Positions 23,144 to 32,793 of a stretch of DNA of 64,000 nt are shown here, in pieces; position 1 is the first letter of the stretch; each line of letters starts with the position of its first letter. Source of the stretch: Semisulcospira habei (lineage: Eukaryota > Mollusca > Gastropoda > Semisulcospiridae); assembly GCA_036245525.1 (NCBI GenBank), contig BTPG01000004.1, forward strand, positions 48,013,823-48,077,822, read 5' to 3'. The notes beneath the pieces were generated by a model, which worked only from the letters and a program-made list of their open reading frames with translations, was not told the DNA's origin and ran no database searches. A program made the position numbers and the translations under genes.

Positions 23144-23336
23144 GTAACTATAATGATATAGGAAGGTCAGATACGAAGATATAGATATATTATATGTATA
23201 TATGTATATATTGCATGTCTAACAAGTAACATCTGTTCTTACTTGAAGCAGAGTAATACATCAAGAAAGCAAGAAAAATACTTGAACAGATTTCATTTCC
23301 AGCGGTAGGTCGTGCCCACGTTTCACACCCATCTCT

Positions 23337-23456
23337 AACTACAGGAGGAAAGTCGACCATGAAAACTCAAGGGTAGTGCTGGATTCGCTTGGTGCCTTTG
23401 GAGGCGCTGAGCGAATCACGCAATACCCTTGAGCCTTTGTAGTCGCTCCATGTCGC
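23337..23456. mobile_element. Family A stem, ends lost
   Basis: 'actcaagggtagtgctggat' and 'cgcaatacccttgagccttt' pair. The inner arms read 'attcgcttgg'/'ctgagcgaat', again changed in both arms relative to 'attagcttgg'. Confidence 0.75.
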
Positions 23457-23623
23457 GCGACTTGTACAGTGTGCTCATGGGGTTCGTTTGGAGACGAAAG
23501 AGTTGGAATTATCGACGAAAGTAGAATTCAGCCTTCAATTAGAAAGAGGGAGTGGAGAGAAATGGCGGCGTGTTATTGATTGATTTTCAGGAGATTTTAT
23601 TCAGACCTCATGGCCCTGTTATC

Positions 23624-23826
23624 TTAACTCATTCAGCCCGGGCGCACGTATTTCCCAAAACTTGGAGGCGTCATGCACCTGTTGCAGGAGATGGATCGAC
23701 CATAATAATTCAAGGGTAGTGCCAGATTAGCTTGGCGCAGACAGCGCCAAGCTAATCTAGCACTACCGTTGAATTATTATGGTCGATCCATCTCCTGCTG
23801 TAGTGCGTCAGGGCTAAATGGGTTAA
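23624..23826 (+). mobile_element. TTAA-flanked MITE, family A (203 bp)
   Basis: TTAACTCATTCAGCCCGGG start, perfect TTAA end, and a nearly complete stem. The right TTAA is shared with the next element. Confidence 0.94.
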
Positions 23827-24037
23827 CCCGTTCAGTACTAGCTCACGCAGACTGTGTTTCTGCAATCTTCGGTAATTCAGCAGCAGAAAACCGGTTAATT
23901 GTCCCTGGAACATGCATTCAAAATGGTGTCAGCAAGAGGCATAGATCCTCATGAGCCCCCGCAACTGCGGGGGCTCATGAGGATCTATACCTCTTGCAGT
24001 TGGGTGGTCAGATTTTTCCCGGCACTGAATGGGTTAA
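23823..24037 (+). mobile_element. TTAA-flanked MITE, family C (215 bp)
   Basis: TTAACCCGTTCAGTACTAGC start and 'cggcactgaatgggttaa' end. Perfect core hairpin at 23932-23998. It abuts family A with a single common TTAA (23823-23826). Confidence 0.94.
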
Positions 24038-24321
24038 GGAATATGATCTAGGGACGATGGTATAAGACTGAGATGAGAGAAAGGAGAAGTCAAGACTAAT
24101 TTTACTTCTTGCTTTTCTTTTAAATCTTCATCAGAACTTCGTTGTCTTCGCCAGTTATGAAATGATGGAAGGCTATTTTGTGTCAGTTTAATTTTCTTTT
24201 TTATTAATTAATTGTTTTTTTTTTTTGTTTGTTTTTTAAATGTATGTCTTAATAATCACGTATGTTAAACGTTTGTTTATGAACGCAGCCCTATAATGAT
24301 GAAAGCTAGACGTTCGCTACT

Positions 24322-24412
24322 TAACACTGAGGCTGTCGGTAGCGCTTTTCAGTTGTCGCGTTCCTACCGACAGCTAAAATTTTCAGGCGCCGAGCTAATC
24401 AGACACTACCCA
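24322..24412. mobile_element. Scraps of families D and A
   Basis: 'ttaacactgaggctgtcggt' with 'cctaccgacagc' is a shortened D. 'ggcgccgagctaatcagaca' is an A right-arm fragment. Confidence 0.6.
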
Positions 24413-24483
24413 GTTGTATAAATTAGCATGAAGATGCGGCGTCCCTAGCATGTTTTGCATTTTAGACAGCTATTCAGCATTCT

Positions 24484-24770
24484 GGGTTTTTTCACAAGCA
24501 GAGCAGGCACGCCCTAAAGTCTTGATCCTGGAGGACGTTAACTCATTTAACCCCAAGGCCGCATTTTCCACATTTTGGAGAGGTCACCTGTACCAGTTGC
24601 AGGAGATGGCTCGACCATGATAATTCAAGGGTAGTGCCAGATTAGCTTGGCGCCATCAGGCGCCAAGCTAATCTGGCACTACCCTTGAATTGTCATGGTC
24701 GAGCCATCTCCTGCGTAGCGCGTCGGGGTTAAATGGGTTAAGCTTGAACGTATATACAACTAACCAACCT
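24484..24770 (+). mobile_element. 3' scrap of retroposon S, split by a family A MITE
   Basis: 'gttttttcacaagcagagca', 'ggcacg' and 'ggaggacgttaa' are the S tail. The matching 'ttaagc' and 'tacaactaaccaacc' continue after the A element, so A landed in the TTAA of the S tail. Confidence 0.75.
24538..24741 (+). mobile_element. TTAA-flanked MITE, family A (204 bp)
   Basis: TTAACTCATTTAACCCC start, 'ggggttaaatgggttaa' end, full stem. It is flanked by TTAA on both sides within S tail sequence. Confidence 0.93.
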
Positions 24771-25047
24771 ACACAGAGGTACCACGGTCGGTCTGTCTTA
24801 CGTGAGCAAGAGGCGTTAGAAATGAAAGTCCAACGAGTTCAATCACCTTACGAGGTGAAGATAGAAACGGACTCGATCGAAGCTATCCAATCACGGCAGA
24901 CGTTCCCAAAGCTATCCAATCAAGATGGACGTTGGTTACCCACGCTAACCAATCAGGATGAACAGAGTCGGCAGTCCTGGTTCACGCGACAAGGGGTCAA
25001 GGATCAGACGAACCCGATGCAGCCACCACCCACCCGCTTCCACTGGT

Positions 25048-25122
25048 CAGCAAGAGACACAGATTCTCATGAGCCTCTGCAACCGCGAGGGGCTCATGAG
25101 AATCTATTGTCCTCTTGGTGAC
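25048..25122. repeat. C-core hairpin
   Basis: 'gcaagagacacagattctca' and 'tgagaatctattgtcctctt' pair around 'gcctctgcaaccgcgagggg'. Confidence 0.82.
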
Positions 25123-25271
25123 AGAGATCGGGCCCATTGCGTCACATTGTATCCCTGCTTTTTCAGGAGGATAATTATCTGGTTATCGGCGTGAAAGGGC
25201 AGACGGAGTAAATGACGATAGGATGACTTGGACGTCTTGTTCAGAAACTGAACTTGGTGATGAGTATGATC

Positions 25272-25377
25272 CCAGTAAGCAAAAGACCCTAGGGCCGATG
25301 TCGGCCGAGGTGGGCCCGCACACGATAGTGCGCGGGCCCACTTCAGCCCACATCGGTCCAAGAGCTTTTGCTCACTG
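25272..25377. repeat. Palindromic element E, copy 2
   Basis: Ends 'ccagtaagcaaaag' and 'cttttgctcactg'. Inner arms 'ggtgggcccgcacac' and 'gtgcgcgggcccac' pair. Some outer-arm mismatches. Confidence 0.88.
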
Positions 25378-25523
25378 TGAGCTGGGTGAACGTAAACGCC
25401 AGTTGTGTGTTCAGTTCTGGGAAACCGGTTTAGCCTGCTCTTTTCAAACCGGTTTAGCCTGCTCTCTACTATGCATATGTGTCATTTCTACCACAGAGTA
25501 CTTTTCGAAGTCACATTTCTTAC

Positions 25524-25677
25524 TGGGTGGCTCGGTGGTAGAACGTCCGACTCTCGTCCGAAGGGTCCCGGACTGATTCGAATCCAGCTGGGGTCAAATT
25601 TTGTTCAGACTGTTCGGTGCCCTGTCTTTGAAATCACCTTCGTGGTGAACAAAAGAGGTCAAGCCCTAAACGTTTAA
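25524..25677 (+). mobile_element. tRNA-derived SINE, copy 1
   Basis: The head 'tgggtggctcggtggtagaa' fits a pol III A box and 'gattcgaatcc' a B box, with spacing like a tRNA. The body 'tttgaaatcaccttcgtggt' and the end 'ctaaacgttt' match the reverse-oriented copy at 37019-37174. It is not a functional tRNA, because the acceptor stem cannot be completed. Confidence 0.88.
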
Positions 25678-26240
25678 CTTTTTTGGGGTCAATTTTCTTA
25701 TGGACCATCATTCACAATTTAAAATACATTATTGTCCAAAGAAAATGAAATGTGTCTTCAGCATGACTGTTTCTTAGCAGAAGTCTTCTAAACCCTATGT
25801 TGATAGTTTTACATTCGATAATACGACCCATAACTGAGCTGAATGGCCCATGCAAGCTGAGTTGTAAATGGATATTGCTCATGAGCTGAAATCTAAAAGT
25901 CACCGGTTCATATCCATGCCGGGTCATTGTTTCATAAGCGTGTTTCTTTCTCCGTTGGGTACTTCATTGTTTCATAAGTATTTGGCCGATCGGTCAACTC
26001 ACAGGAATGATAATGCATGCATGAAAGGACTACTGATTGAGAATGACGGTGTACAAGCAACAGACTTTGTCAGGGACGAGCTTCGAATGACTAATGGATT
26101 GAATGCTCCATCTGGGTTATGTCACGGTGAGCCAGTGGACTGAAAGTGAAGCCAGTCATATGCCTGTGGCGATCTTGTTCTAGCCTGGTGATCGATAGTT
26201 GTGTTACGATCTGGCACGCCTCCTCCAGGCCAGCAGAGAC
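25678..26240. other. No gene recognised; 25-bp scrap of G with a 15-bp direct repeat
   Basis: 'tcattgtttcataag' occurs at 25924-25938 and 25964-25978, bracketing 25 bp ('cgtgtttctttctccgttgg' + gtact) identical to the outer arm of family G. Confidence 0.6.
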
Positions 26241-26253
26241 ACCTGATCTACTA

Positions 26254-26410
26254 CCCCCCCCCCCCTCCCACCACCACCCGTGACAACCACCCCCTCCCCC
26301 TCCTCCTCCCCACTCCCCTCCCCCCCCCCATAGCAAAACTTCCCCCCACCCACCACCACCACCCTCAACCTCTCCCTTCCCCTACCCGGCCCCACCCCCA
26401 CCCCCACCCA
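26254..26410. repeat. C-rich tract with CCA repeats
   Basis: More than 150 bp of mostly C with A and T. Long proline and glycine frames on the two strands come only from composition. Confidence 0.93.
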
Positions 26411-26518
26411 CCCAATAAAAAACCGTTTTCGAGCCCCATGACGGCTGCAGTGGGCCCACGCACACCGTGCGCGGGCCCACTGCGGCCGTCATGGGCCTGA
26501 GGACCTTTGCTTATTGGG
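26411..26518. repeat. Palindromic element E, copy 3
   Basis: 'cccaataaaaaacc' and 'tttgcttattggg' form the ends. 'catgacggctgcagtgggcc' pairs with 'ggcccactgcggccgtcatg'. Confidence 0.92.
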
Positions 26519-26579
26519 CCCTTCCTGTTGTCCAAGTCTCTCCCTTCTCGCCACAACACCGTCAATTCAATAGGTTCAG

Positions 26580-26654
26580 CACTGACACTGCTTGTCTAGC
26601 GATTCGCTAGCGCTGACCAGCGGTAGCGAATCGAGGGAAACAGCCAGTGTGTCC
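26580..26654. repeat. Palindromic element F, copy 1
   Basis: 'gcgattcgctagcgctgacc' and 'agcggtagcgaatcgaggga' with a terminal 'cagtgtg'. The left arm is partly eroded. Confidence 0.75.
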
Positions 26655-26867
26655 AACATGAAACCTCCATGCGAAAGGTGAGGGTGTTATCTGTTGTGAG
26701 AACTGTGATAATGATGGCTGGGCTCGTGAAGATCTGTTCCTTTGGGCAGATATATGGGGTGTCATCTCTGTGGCGAGAAAGTGGTGTGAGAATGATCTCT
26801 GCAAAAGAAATGGATCCTGGTCAGCCCGTGCGAACGGAGAAACCATTACATACTCAGGTGTTTATTT

Positions 26868-26869
<2 letters not shown>

Positions 26870-26901
<32 letters not shown>
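26870..26901. repeat. Poly-T tract (32 T)
   Basis: Uninterrupted T run, possibly a reversed retroposon tail. Confidence 0.93.
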
Positions 26902-26973
26902 CAAAGTCTAATTTTGTCGTCCAAGCCTCGGTTGTTTCCAGCGTGTGACAAACAAGAGGCGTATGGATTGTCA

Positions 26974-27045
26974 TCACACTGGCTGCTTCCCTCGAATCGC
27001 TACCGCTCATAGCGGTAGCGAATCGAGGGAGACAACCAGTGTGAG
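26974..27045. repeat. Palindromic element F, copy 2
   Basis: 'tcacactggctgcttccctc' pairs with 'gagggagacaaccagtgtga'; 'cgaatcgctaccgct' pairs with 'agcggtagcgaatcg'. Confidence 0.92.
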
Positions 27046-27115
27046 ATTTTCATGAGCTCATGTTAAGAATTGTCAAACATCGATTCCCATCCCCCCCCCC
27101 CCCCCCCCCAGTATT

Positions 27116-27187
27116 CTCACACTGGTTGCCTCCCTCGATTCGCTATCGCTTTCAGCGGTAGCGAATGGAGGGAAACAACCAGTGTCA
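27116..27187. repeat. Palindromic element F, copy 3 (tandem with copy 2)
   Basis: Same hairpin as at 26974, followed by the same flank ('agctcatgttaa', 'aacatcgattc'). The unit of about 140 bp is therefore tandemly duplicated, with a poly-C run of about 19 between copies. Confidence 0.9.
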
Positions 27188-27221
27188 GATTGTCAGGAGC
27201 TCATGTTAACAATTGGCAAAA

Positions 27222-27293
27222 CATCGATTCTCATGAGCCCTTTTTCCCCCCACTGAAGATGGAGAGGCTCGTGAGTGTCTATGCCCAGCGCTG
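27222..27293. repeat. C-core hairpin, decayed
   Basis: 'catcgattctcatgagccc' and 'aggctcgtgagtgtctatgc' pair partly. Confidence 0.6.
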
Positions 27294-27653
27294 ACAAATT
27301 GTCCTCGGACGAATTCCGCGAATTTTTCTAGCTGAAGAACACAGTCATGTAAATCTGGCTACACGGATGGTCTTTGCGATAGGCCCTGCAATCCTATAGG
27401 CTCATGAGGATCTGTGCCTTTGCGGCTGACAGTCCGGCTCCCTGCGTAGCCTCAAAAATGGCACGAGGGTTGCCACGCGGCACGCCGCGCTGCGGGTCGA
27501 TAGGTCTGATCGAACTGTTGCGTCACGGCTGAAACCTACGCCGAATATGATTGTCTCTGTTAGCTGCATGCATGTTCCCTTCGATTCAGTCGCACGCTGC
27601 TCCCTAAAACAACAACCTCAGTATGAGGGACAGCTGGGGCCGATTATGATCAA
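27294..27653. other. No gene recognised; half a C core at about 27385-27425
   Basis: 'ggctcatgaggatctgtgcc' is a right arm without a clear left arm. Confidence 0.5.
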
Positions 27654-27722
27654 CCAGAGGCATAGATTTCCATCCGCCTTTTAAGGAGGGCAGGAGCTGA
27701 TGTGAACCTGTGTCTCGGCTAG
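27654..27722. repeat. C-core hairpin, decayed
   Basis: 'agaggcatagatttccatcc' with weakly complementary 'gatgtgaacctgtgtctcg'. Confidence 0.6.
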
Positions 27723-27865
27723 ATGGCGAAAGGTAGATGCCCTATCAAGGGTGGGCTGGAGCGAAAGTGTTTGTATTGTGTGGTCAGCCTTGGGGCACTT
27801 TGCGTGTATCACTTTGTGTGGCATGTCCAACTGCCGGGGCTGCTCGATGTGCTCCGTGTCTGCGG

Positions 27866-27916
27866 AATAAGCAAAAGCGCCTCGGGCCGACGTCGGCCCG
27901 AGGTCCTTTCGCGTCC
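27866..27916. repeat. Short palindromic E derivative
   Basis: 'aataagcaaaagcgcctcgg' leads into a perfect 24-bp palindrome centred on 'cgacgtcg', then 'aggtcctttcgc'. The inner GC stem of full-length E is missing. Confidence 0.85.
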
Positions 27917-27952
27917 TGGACTGATGCTTCTGTTGAAACCGCAAAAAAGGCT

Positions 27953-28166
27953 TTAACTCATTCTACCCCAGACACACCACAGCAAGATAAGGATCGACCC
28001 TGACAGTTCAAGGGTGATGCCAGAATAGCTTGGCGCCTATGGGCGCCAAGCTATTCTGGCATCACCCTTGAACTGTCATGGTCGATCTGTGTCCTGCACT
28101 GCAATGCAGTCTTCAGAGGACAACGGCAACATTTGGGGATTTCGGTGTTGGGGTAGAATGAGTTAA
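27953..28166 (-). mobile_element. TTAA-flanked MITE, family B (214 bp)
   Basis: Same ends, length and orientation as 14076-14289, with a handful of substitutions. Confidence 0.95.
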
Positions 28167-28177
28167 GTCGCCTAAAT

Positions 28178-28407
28178 GCGTGTTCGCGAATGGCCGCTGT
28201 GCGTGTTCGCGAATGGCCGCTGTGCGTGTTCGCGATTGGCCGCTGTGCGTGTTCGCGAATGGCCGCTGTGCGTGTTCGCGAATGGCCGCTGTGCGTGTTC
28301 GCGAATGGCTGCTGTGCGTGTTCGCGAATGGCCGCTGTGCGTGTTCGCGAATGGCCGCTGTGCGTGTTCGCGTATGGCCGCTGTGCGTGTTCGTGAATGG
28401 CCGCTGT
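28178..28407. repeat. Minisatellite, 23-bp unit, 10 copies
   Basis: 'gcgtgttcgcgaatggccgc' + tgt repeats every 23 bp with few changes. 23 is not a multiple of three, yet no stop occurs in several frames, so overlapping open frames are an artefact of the unit. Confidence 0.97.
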
Positions 28408-28454
28408 GCGGCATTGTTTTGCCACGACGAGTTTGTTTCTTCGGAGCTCGAGTG

Positions 28455-28996
28455 CCGCCATCATCATAATAATTGTCGTTCCGTGGCCGCCATCATCATA
28501 ATAATTGTCGTTCCTGGCCGCCAGCATCATATTGTCGTTCCGTGGCCGCCAGCATCATAATAATTGTCGTTCCGTGGCCGCCAGCATCATATTGTCGTTC
28601 CGTGGCCGCCATCATCATAATAATTGTCGTTCCGTGGCCGCCAGCATCATATTGTCGTTCCGTGGCCGCCAGCATCATAATAATTGTCGTTCCGTGGCCG
28701 CCAGCATCATAATAATTGTCGTTCCGTGGCCGCCATCGTCATAATAATTGTCGTTCCGTGGCCGCCATCATCATAATAATTGTCGTTCCGTGGCCGATAA
28801 TAATTGTCGTTCCGTGGCCGCCATCATCATAATAATTGTCGTTCCGTAGCCGCCATCATCATAATAATTGTCGTTCCATGGCCGCCATCATCATAATAAT
28901 TGTCGTTCCGTGGCCGCCAGCATCATATTGTCGTTCCGTGGCCGCCAGCATCATATTGTCGTTCCGTGGCCGCCAGCATCATATTGTCGTTCCGTG
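28455..28996. repeat. Minisatellite, 28/32-bp units, about 18 copies
   Basis: The long unit contains 'catcatcataataattgtcg' and 'ttccgtggccgc'; the short unit has 'cagcatcatattgtcg' in the same frame of repetition. Short and long units are intermixed. It starts about 50 bp after the 23-bp array. Confidence 0.96.
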
Positions 28997-29137
28997 CAGT
29001 CTATATACGGATGCAGTTGCTGCGGCAGTCAGTGTTGCTTTTTCACTGAGTGTGATGTGACGATGTCTGGAGTTTAAAGGCTTTTAATTTGCCGCCAAGA
29101 GTGTGATACATTCATGACTAGCTTTGTCGAAAGGTCG

Positions 29138-29433
29138 TTCAACCCATTTAGTCCCGACGCCCAACAGCAGGAGATGGATCGACCATGTTAATTCAAGGGT
29201 AGTGCCGGATTAGCTTGGCGCCATCAGGCGCCAAGCTAATCCGGCACTGCCCTTGAATTACCATGGTCGATCCATCTCCTGGAACTGGTTCATAGTTGTA
29301 AAGTGACACCTCTAAAATTTGAGGAAAGCTGTTAGTTACTAGTTATTGGGGTTTAACGTCAGTCCGGAGAGGGGGCAACTAAGGCCATCTCACGGCGGTT
29401 TAGGGAAAGCGACCTTGGGGTTAAATGGGTTAA
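29138..29433 (-). mobile_element. Family A MITE with an internal retroposon scrap
   Basis: The left end TTCAACCCATTTAGTCCC is slightly mutated. The stem is nearly perfect, with both arms reading 'ggattagctt'/'aagctaatcc'. At about 29333-29413 the outer flank is interrupted by 'gtttaacgtcagtccggaga' to 'atctcacggcggtttaggga'. The end 'ttaaatgggttaa' follows. Confidence 0.85.
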
Positions 29434-29818
29434 AGTCTTTTAATTTGTCACCAGGACCAGCTTTGTCGAATCGTCGTTTATTATGGCCAGGACATGTGCG
29501 GCGCGGGGCAGCCAACTGGGCACCGGCGCTATGACTATTCATTTTGTGTGCGCTCATAGCGCCATCAGTACAGGAGGCATTGCTACTTTGCGGGTATCAG
29601 ACTAGCCTGTACCTGGTGACACAAAGGTGACACAAATTCAGCCCGATAGCCTTTTGCGTCCTGGGTAGTCTCCGTCCTATCGGGGATGATCGCCAACAAC
29701 TCGGCTTGTGTGCGGCTGGACAAAATTGGTTTTTAATATCCGGCGTGAACATCAAACTCTAAAATGCGTGCTTTTTGCAAGCACAGACGAAAACCACCAC
29801 GACCTCCTCATAGTATAG
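29434..29818. other. No gene recognised
   Basis: Contains a repeated flank 'tcttttaatttg' also seen near 29084, but no family or coding signal. Confidence 0.45.
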
Positions 29819-30260
29819 GTGCAGGTTCGGATCTGGGGGGAGATTCTAGGGGTTCCGGACCCCGCCCTCCCCCCCCTCCCGACCCAAAATTGTTTAAAAT
29901 GCTATAACAAAGTCCCTTTTCGGCGTGTTTGGAACCTCTCCCCCCACCCCCACCCCCTCACCCCACCCCCATATTTTATTTTTGGCGAGATTCTACACAC
30001 ACTACACACACGCTAGCCCCCCCCCCCCCCCCCGCCTCGCCACCCGCCCTCCCCCCCCCCCTCGCCCCTCCCCGTTGTTTGTTGGTGGCGAGAGTGTTGA
30101 CACACACACACACCCCCCCCACCCCCCCACCCTCCCGGTGTTTGATTTTTCGGCCACTGAAAGACGGTCTAGTGCCGCGGCCGAGGCCTTGTGTGTCAGG
30201 TTGAAGGTCCCAAACAAAACGTTGGACCCCCTGCCCCCTCGAGGTAACTGATCCGCCCCT
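29819..30260 (+). repeat. Dispersed repeat K, copy 1 (C-rich interior)
   Basis: Starts 'ggttcggatctgggg', contains C-rich tracts and 'tttttcggccactgaaagac', 'tgtcaggttgaaggtcccaa', and ends 'gtaactgatccgcccct'. The second half matches 59667-59793; the first half resembles 51840-51910. Confidence 0.8.
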
Positions 30261-30292
30261 AGGGTGGGCGAGATGTAAGCTGATCTGGCTGC

Positions 30293-30336
30293 TCCCACTA
30301 AGCAAAAGAATCTCGGGTTGACGTTGCTTACTGGGT
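30293..30336. repeat. Deleted E palindrome
   Basis: 'ccactaagcaaaagaatctc' joined to 'gacgttgcttactggg', leaving almost only the termini. Confidence 0.7.
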
Positions 30337-30460
30337 GATCAAAACAGGCATGGATTCTCATGAGCCTTTGCGGTTACAGTCACTTACAGTCTTTGACTGA
30401 GACAATTTAGATCTACCTTATACAGTAAAACCTGTCTTTCGCAACCAGCAGGTTTTTTTT

Positions 30461-30666
30461 TTAATCCATTACATCCTGATTTTGTAAAATTTGCTTATTG
30501 TCCTGTGAAGGCTACATTACAGATTAAGAGATAGATCAACTGTTTTAGTTCAAGGGTGGTGCCAGAATAGCTTGGCGCCTCAGGCGCCAAGCTATTCTGG
30601 CACCACCCTTGAATTATCAGTCAAATGTATTTCAAGCAGTGGGTGTTTCAGGGGCAAAAGGGGTAA
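30461..30666 (+). mobile_element. TTAA-type MITE, family L, copy 1
   Basis: Starts TTAATCCATTACATCCTG. The inner stem 'ttcaagggtggtgccagaat' and its complement are perfect around 'ggcgcctcaggcgcc'. It ends 'ggggcaaaaggggtaa'. A second copy at 54872 is split by S. Confidence 0.88.
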
Positions 30667-30769
30667 GATATAAAAATGATTTCAGACGTCTTGAAACGCA
30701 GCCAGTCAGTGGCACCTGTCACAAATGATAATCATTCAGGTCGCCACAGCCACCTAAATGATGGTCTTT

Positions 30770-30865
30770 AACCTCCTTCACTGCCGAGTCAACGTGAACA
30801 CGATCCAACTGCAGCACCTTGCTCAGTAGCTGGAGCAGGACTAAGCTCTCTCAGGCGGCATCTGA
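30770..30865. mobile_element. Scraps of family C joined to half of J
   Basis: 'aacctccttcactgccgagt' and 'cacgatccaactgca' are a C end; 'gcaccttgctcagtagctgg' and 'aggactaagct' are a right J arm. Confidence 0.6.
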
Positions 30866-30982
30866 GCCCGAGGTCGTGGGCCGGTCAGTCAATCAGTAGT
30901 GATCAGGACACTGCTGGTCTGAGCACGCGTGGGATGGAGATCAGTTCCACACACTTCATTTCTCTAAGCTCACAATGCAACA

Positions 30983-31092
30983 CCCGATGCGCAAAAGGCA
31001 ATCAGACCGGCGTCCGCCGCCGTTGGTCCGCGCACGGCCGTGCGCGGGCCAACGGCGGCCGATGCCGGCCCAATGGCCTTTGCGCGCTGGGC
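30983..31092. repeat. Palindromic element E, copy 4
   Basis: 'gcgcaaaaggcaatc' and 'ggcctttgcgcgctgggc' at the ends. 'ccgccgttggtccgcgcac' pairs with 'gtgcgcgggccaacggcgg', with 'gttgg'/'ccaac' changed in both arms. Confidence 0.88.
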
Positions 31093-31458
31093 AGTGACCG
31101 AGGGGTGTGTTTCACTATGACTTTGCTCACTGGACACTCGCCGACTCGTCAGTGCAAGTGCTTGGGCGGTTTCACTGTCGCACTGTTTTCCAAAGTGATC
31201 CAAGGTTCATCAGAATGCGTGAGAAAATGCCGTAAAGATCTAAATCACAGACCAACACAAAGACAATTTATGCCAACTTTGAAGTTTCACAGAATGAACT
31301 ACACGATTGTTGGAAGGGAAAATGATATTTTGCCAGTTACAGCGTGTTTTTATCACGGAGGTCGTGCAGGAGTCGTTCGGTAGTTTGAATTGCAAGGTAT
31401 GATCGGACGCTCGTGCAGTTACACTGACGACACACGAGCTGGATGATCATTGTGGTGT
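31093..31458. other. No gene recognised
   Basis: Mixed sequence without family match. A frame continuing to 31383 lacks a domain. Confidence 0.5.
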
Positions 31459-31518
31459 TTAATCCTTTGCTGTAGGAATCATTGCGACAAATGCCGCTAC
31501 CGACACGCAAAGAGTTAA
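31459..31518. mobile_element. Family D MITE, left arm deleted (60 bp)
   Basis: TTAATCCTTTGCTGTAGG, then the right arm 'gaatcattgcgacaaatgcc' and 'gctaccgacacgcaaagagttaa'. Confidence 0.82.
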
Positions 31519-31594
31519 GACAAAAGCGCACCTAAAAACGTGATTGCGGCCGAAGTTGTGTTGTCATGCAGATGATGAGACGTGTCGGGCGCAC

Positions 31595-31810
31595 TTAACT
31601 CGTTCTACCCCAACACCCAACTCCCCAAATTTTGCCGTTGTTTTCTGAAGACTGCATTTGCAGTGCAGGACACAAATCGACCATGGCAGTTCAAGGGTGA
31701 TGCCAGAATAGCTTGGCGCCTATAGGCGCCAAGCTATTCTGGCATCACCCGTGAACTGATCATGCTCGATCTTTATCTTGCTGTGGTGTGTCTGGGGTAG
31801 AATGAGTTAA
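31595..31810 (+). mobile_element. TTAA-flanked MITE, family B (216 bp)
   Basis: TTAACTCGTTCTACCCC start, 'ggggtagaatgagttaa' end, and a nearly perfect stem. The right TTAA abuts repeat M. Confidence 0.94.
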
Positions 31811-32195
31811 AGTACCATTACGCATAATCCGAAGACACGTTTCTGCACCATTTGTGTTTGTGATGTCTTGTTGACACACCTAATGAACTTTAACAGCAGT
31901 TTGGACAGGCAGCAACATCACATGCGTAATCGCACTAGTGCAGCCGTTAGCCGTTTCAAACTATTTTTAGCTGTTTCTCGTACTGATAGCACTGTATTTA
32001 TAGAAAGGAGTGGAGTCATTGTCACAATGTCAGGTTACTTGATATTAAGACGACGTGTGCTGAACTACTGGATTCTCCTGTGTCCAAATGAACTATAAGT
32101 AGACCTGTGTGTAGCGTTTCGTAACCGTTTCGTTACAGAAGTGTATCATGTCTTTGCGGAACAGTTACGGCGGTATTAGGCCTTCAAAGTGCCCG
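31811..32195 (+). repeat. Dispersed repeat M, copy 1 (uninterrupted)
   Basis: About 385 bp from 'agtaccattacgcataatcc' to 'acggcggtattaggccttca'. It aligns with 41290-42070 and, reversed, with 48216-48925. It represents the empty site for insertions in both other copies ('ggttacttgatattaagacg' is continuous here). Confidence 0.92.
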
Positions 32196-32235
32196 ATGTT
32201 AATCCACCGTTGGTCAGTAGTCAAAACTGAGACAT

Positions 32236-32315
32236 ATAACCCTTTGGCTGTCGGTGAGGTGATTCCTGCAGGGGAAACCTCGACAAAAGTCGCCACCGAC
32301 AGCCAATGGGGTTAA
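32236..32315. mobile_element. Family D MITE
   Basis: 'ataaccctttggctgtcggt' (left TTAA mutated) and 'accgacagccaatggggttaa'. The centre is rearranged around 'attcctgcagggg'. Confidence 0.8.
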
Positions 32316-32730
32316 CTTTAGCGCCAGCTTAAAACAGGGGAGTGTGTATACGCGTCGCGTCATGTGTAATTTGACAGTACTCGTGCAGAAGTCCATACGG
32401 TGTAGGCCTACGTGTTTCAGTCCCATGATGAATCAGTTTTATCGGCGATCATCAAGCGACAGATGTCACAAGCGAGCATCAGTGCGAGCCGGCTTTTCAC
32501 ACACCGGATCATATTTCATGGGCCACACTGAATCCGAAACGTACGCCTGCCGCCGTTTGTAGGTGCGCGTACGGCGAGGGTGTCGCGTTCTGTGCCGACT
32601 TGAATGTATGCGGACAGAGCGACACTGAATATTTCACGAGGCCTAAACCCAAGCGCGCCAGAGACACGATAAGCATTATACTTATATTCATGTACGCGCG
32701 TCAGATTTTCACGTGCAAGGCAGATCATTG
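32316..32730. other. No gene recognised
   Basis: Mixed sequence; small frames without domains. Confidence 0.45.
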
Positions 32731-32793
32731 TGCTGGTCTGTGGTTTTGGACCTTACGGCCTTCGGCCGTAAGGTCAAAAATCACAGACCAGCA
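32731..32793. repeat. 63-bp near-perfect hairpin
   Basis: 'tgctggtctgtggttttgga' pairs with 'tcaaaaatcacagaccagca', and 'ccttacggcc' pairs with 'ggccgtaagg', over a 3-nt loop 'ttc'. No other copy is seen in the window. Confidence 0.92.

Noticed and set aside
25524..25600. A tRNA gene
   Set aside because: A and B boxes are present, but no acceptor stem closes and the sequence continues into a shared SINE body found again at 37 kb.
28051..28712. Overlapping long open frames on both strands with repeated peptides
   Set aside because: The 23-bp and 28/32-bp minisatellites lack stops in several frames at once. Simultaneous openness on both strands argues against real genes.
29925..30361. Proline- and glycine-rich frames in the poly-C region
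   Set aside because: Compositional artefacts of repeat K.
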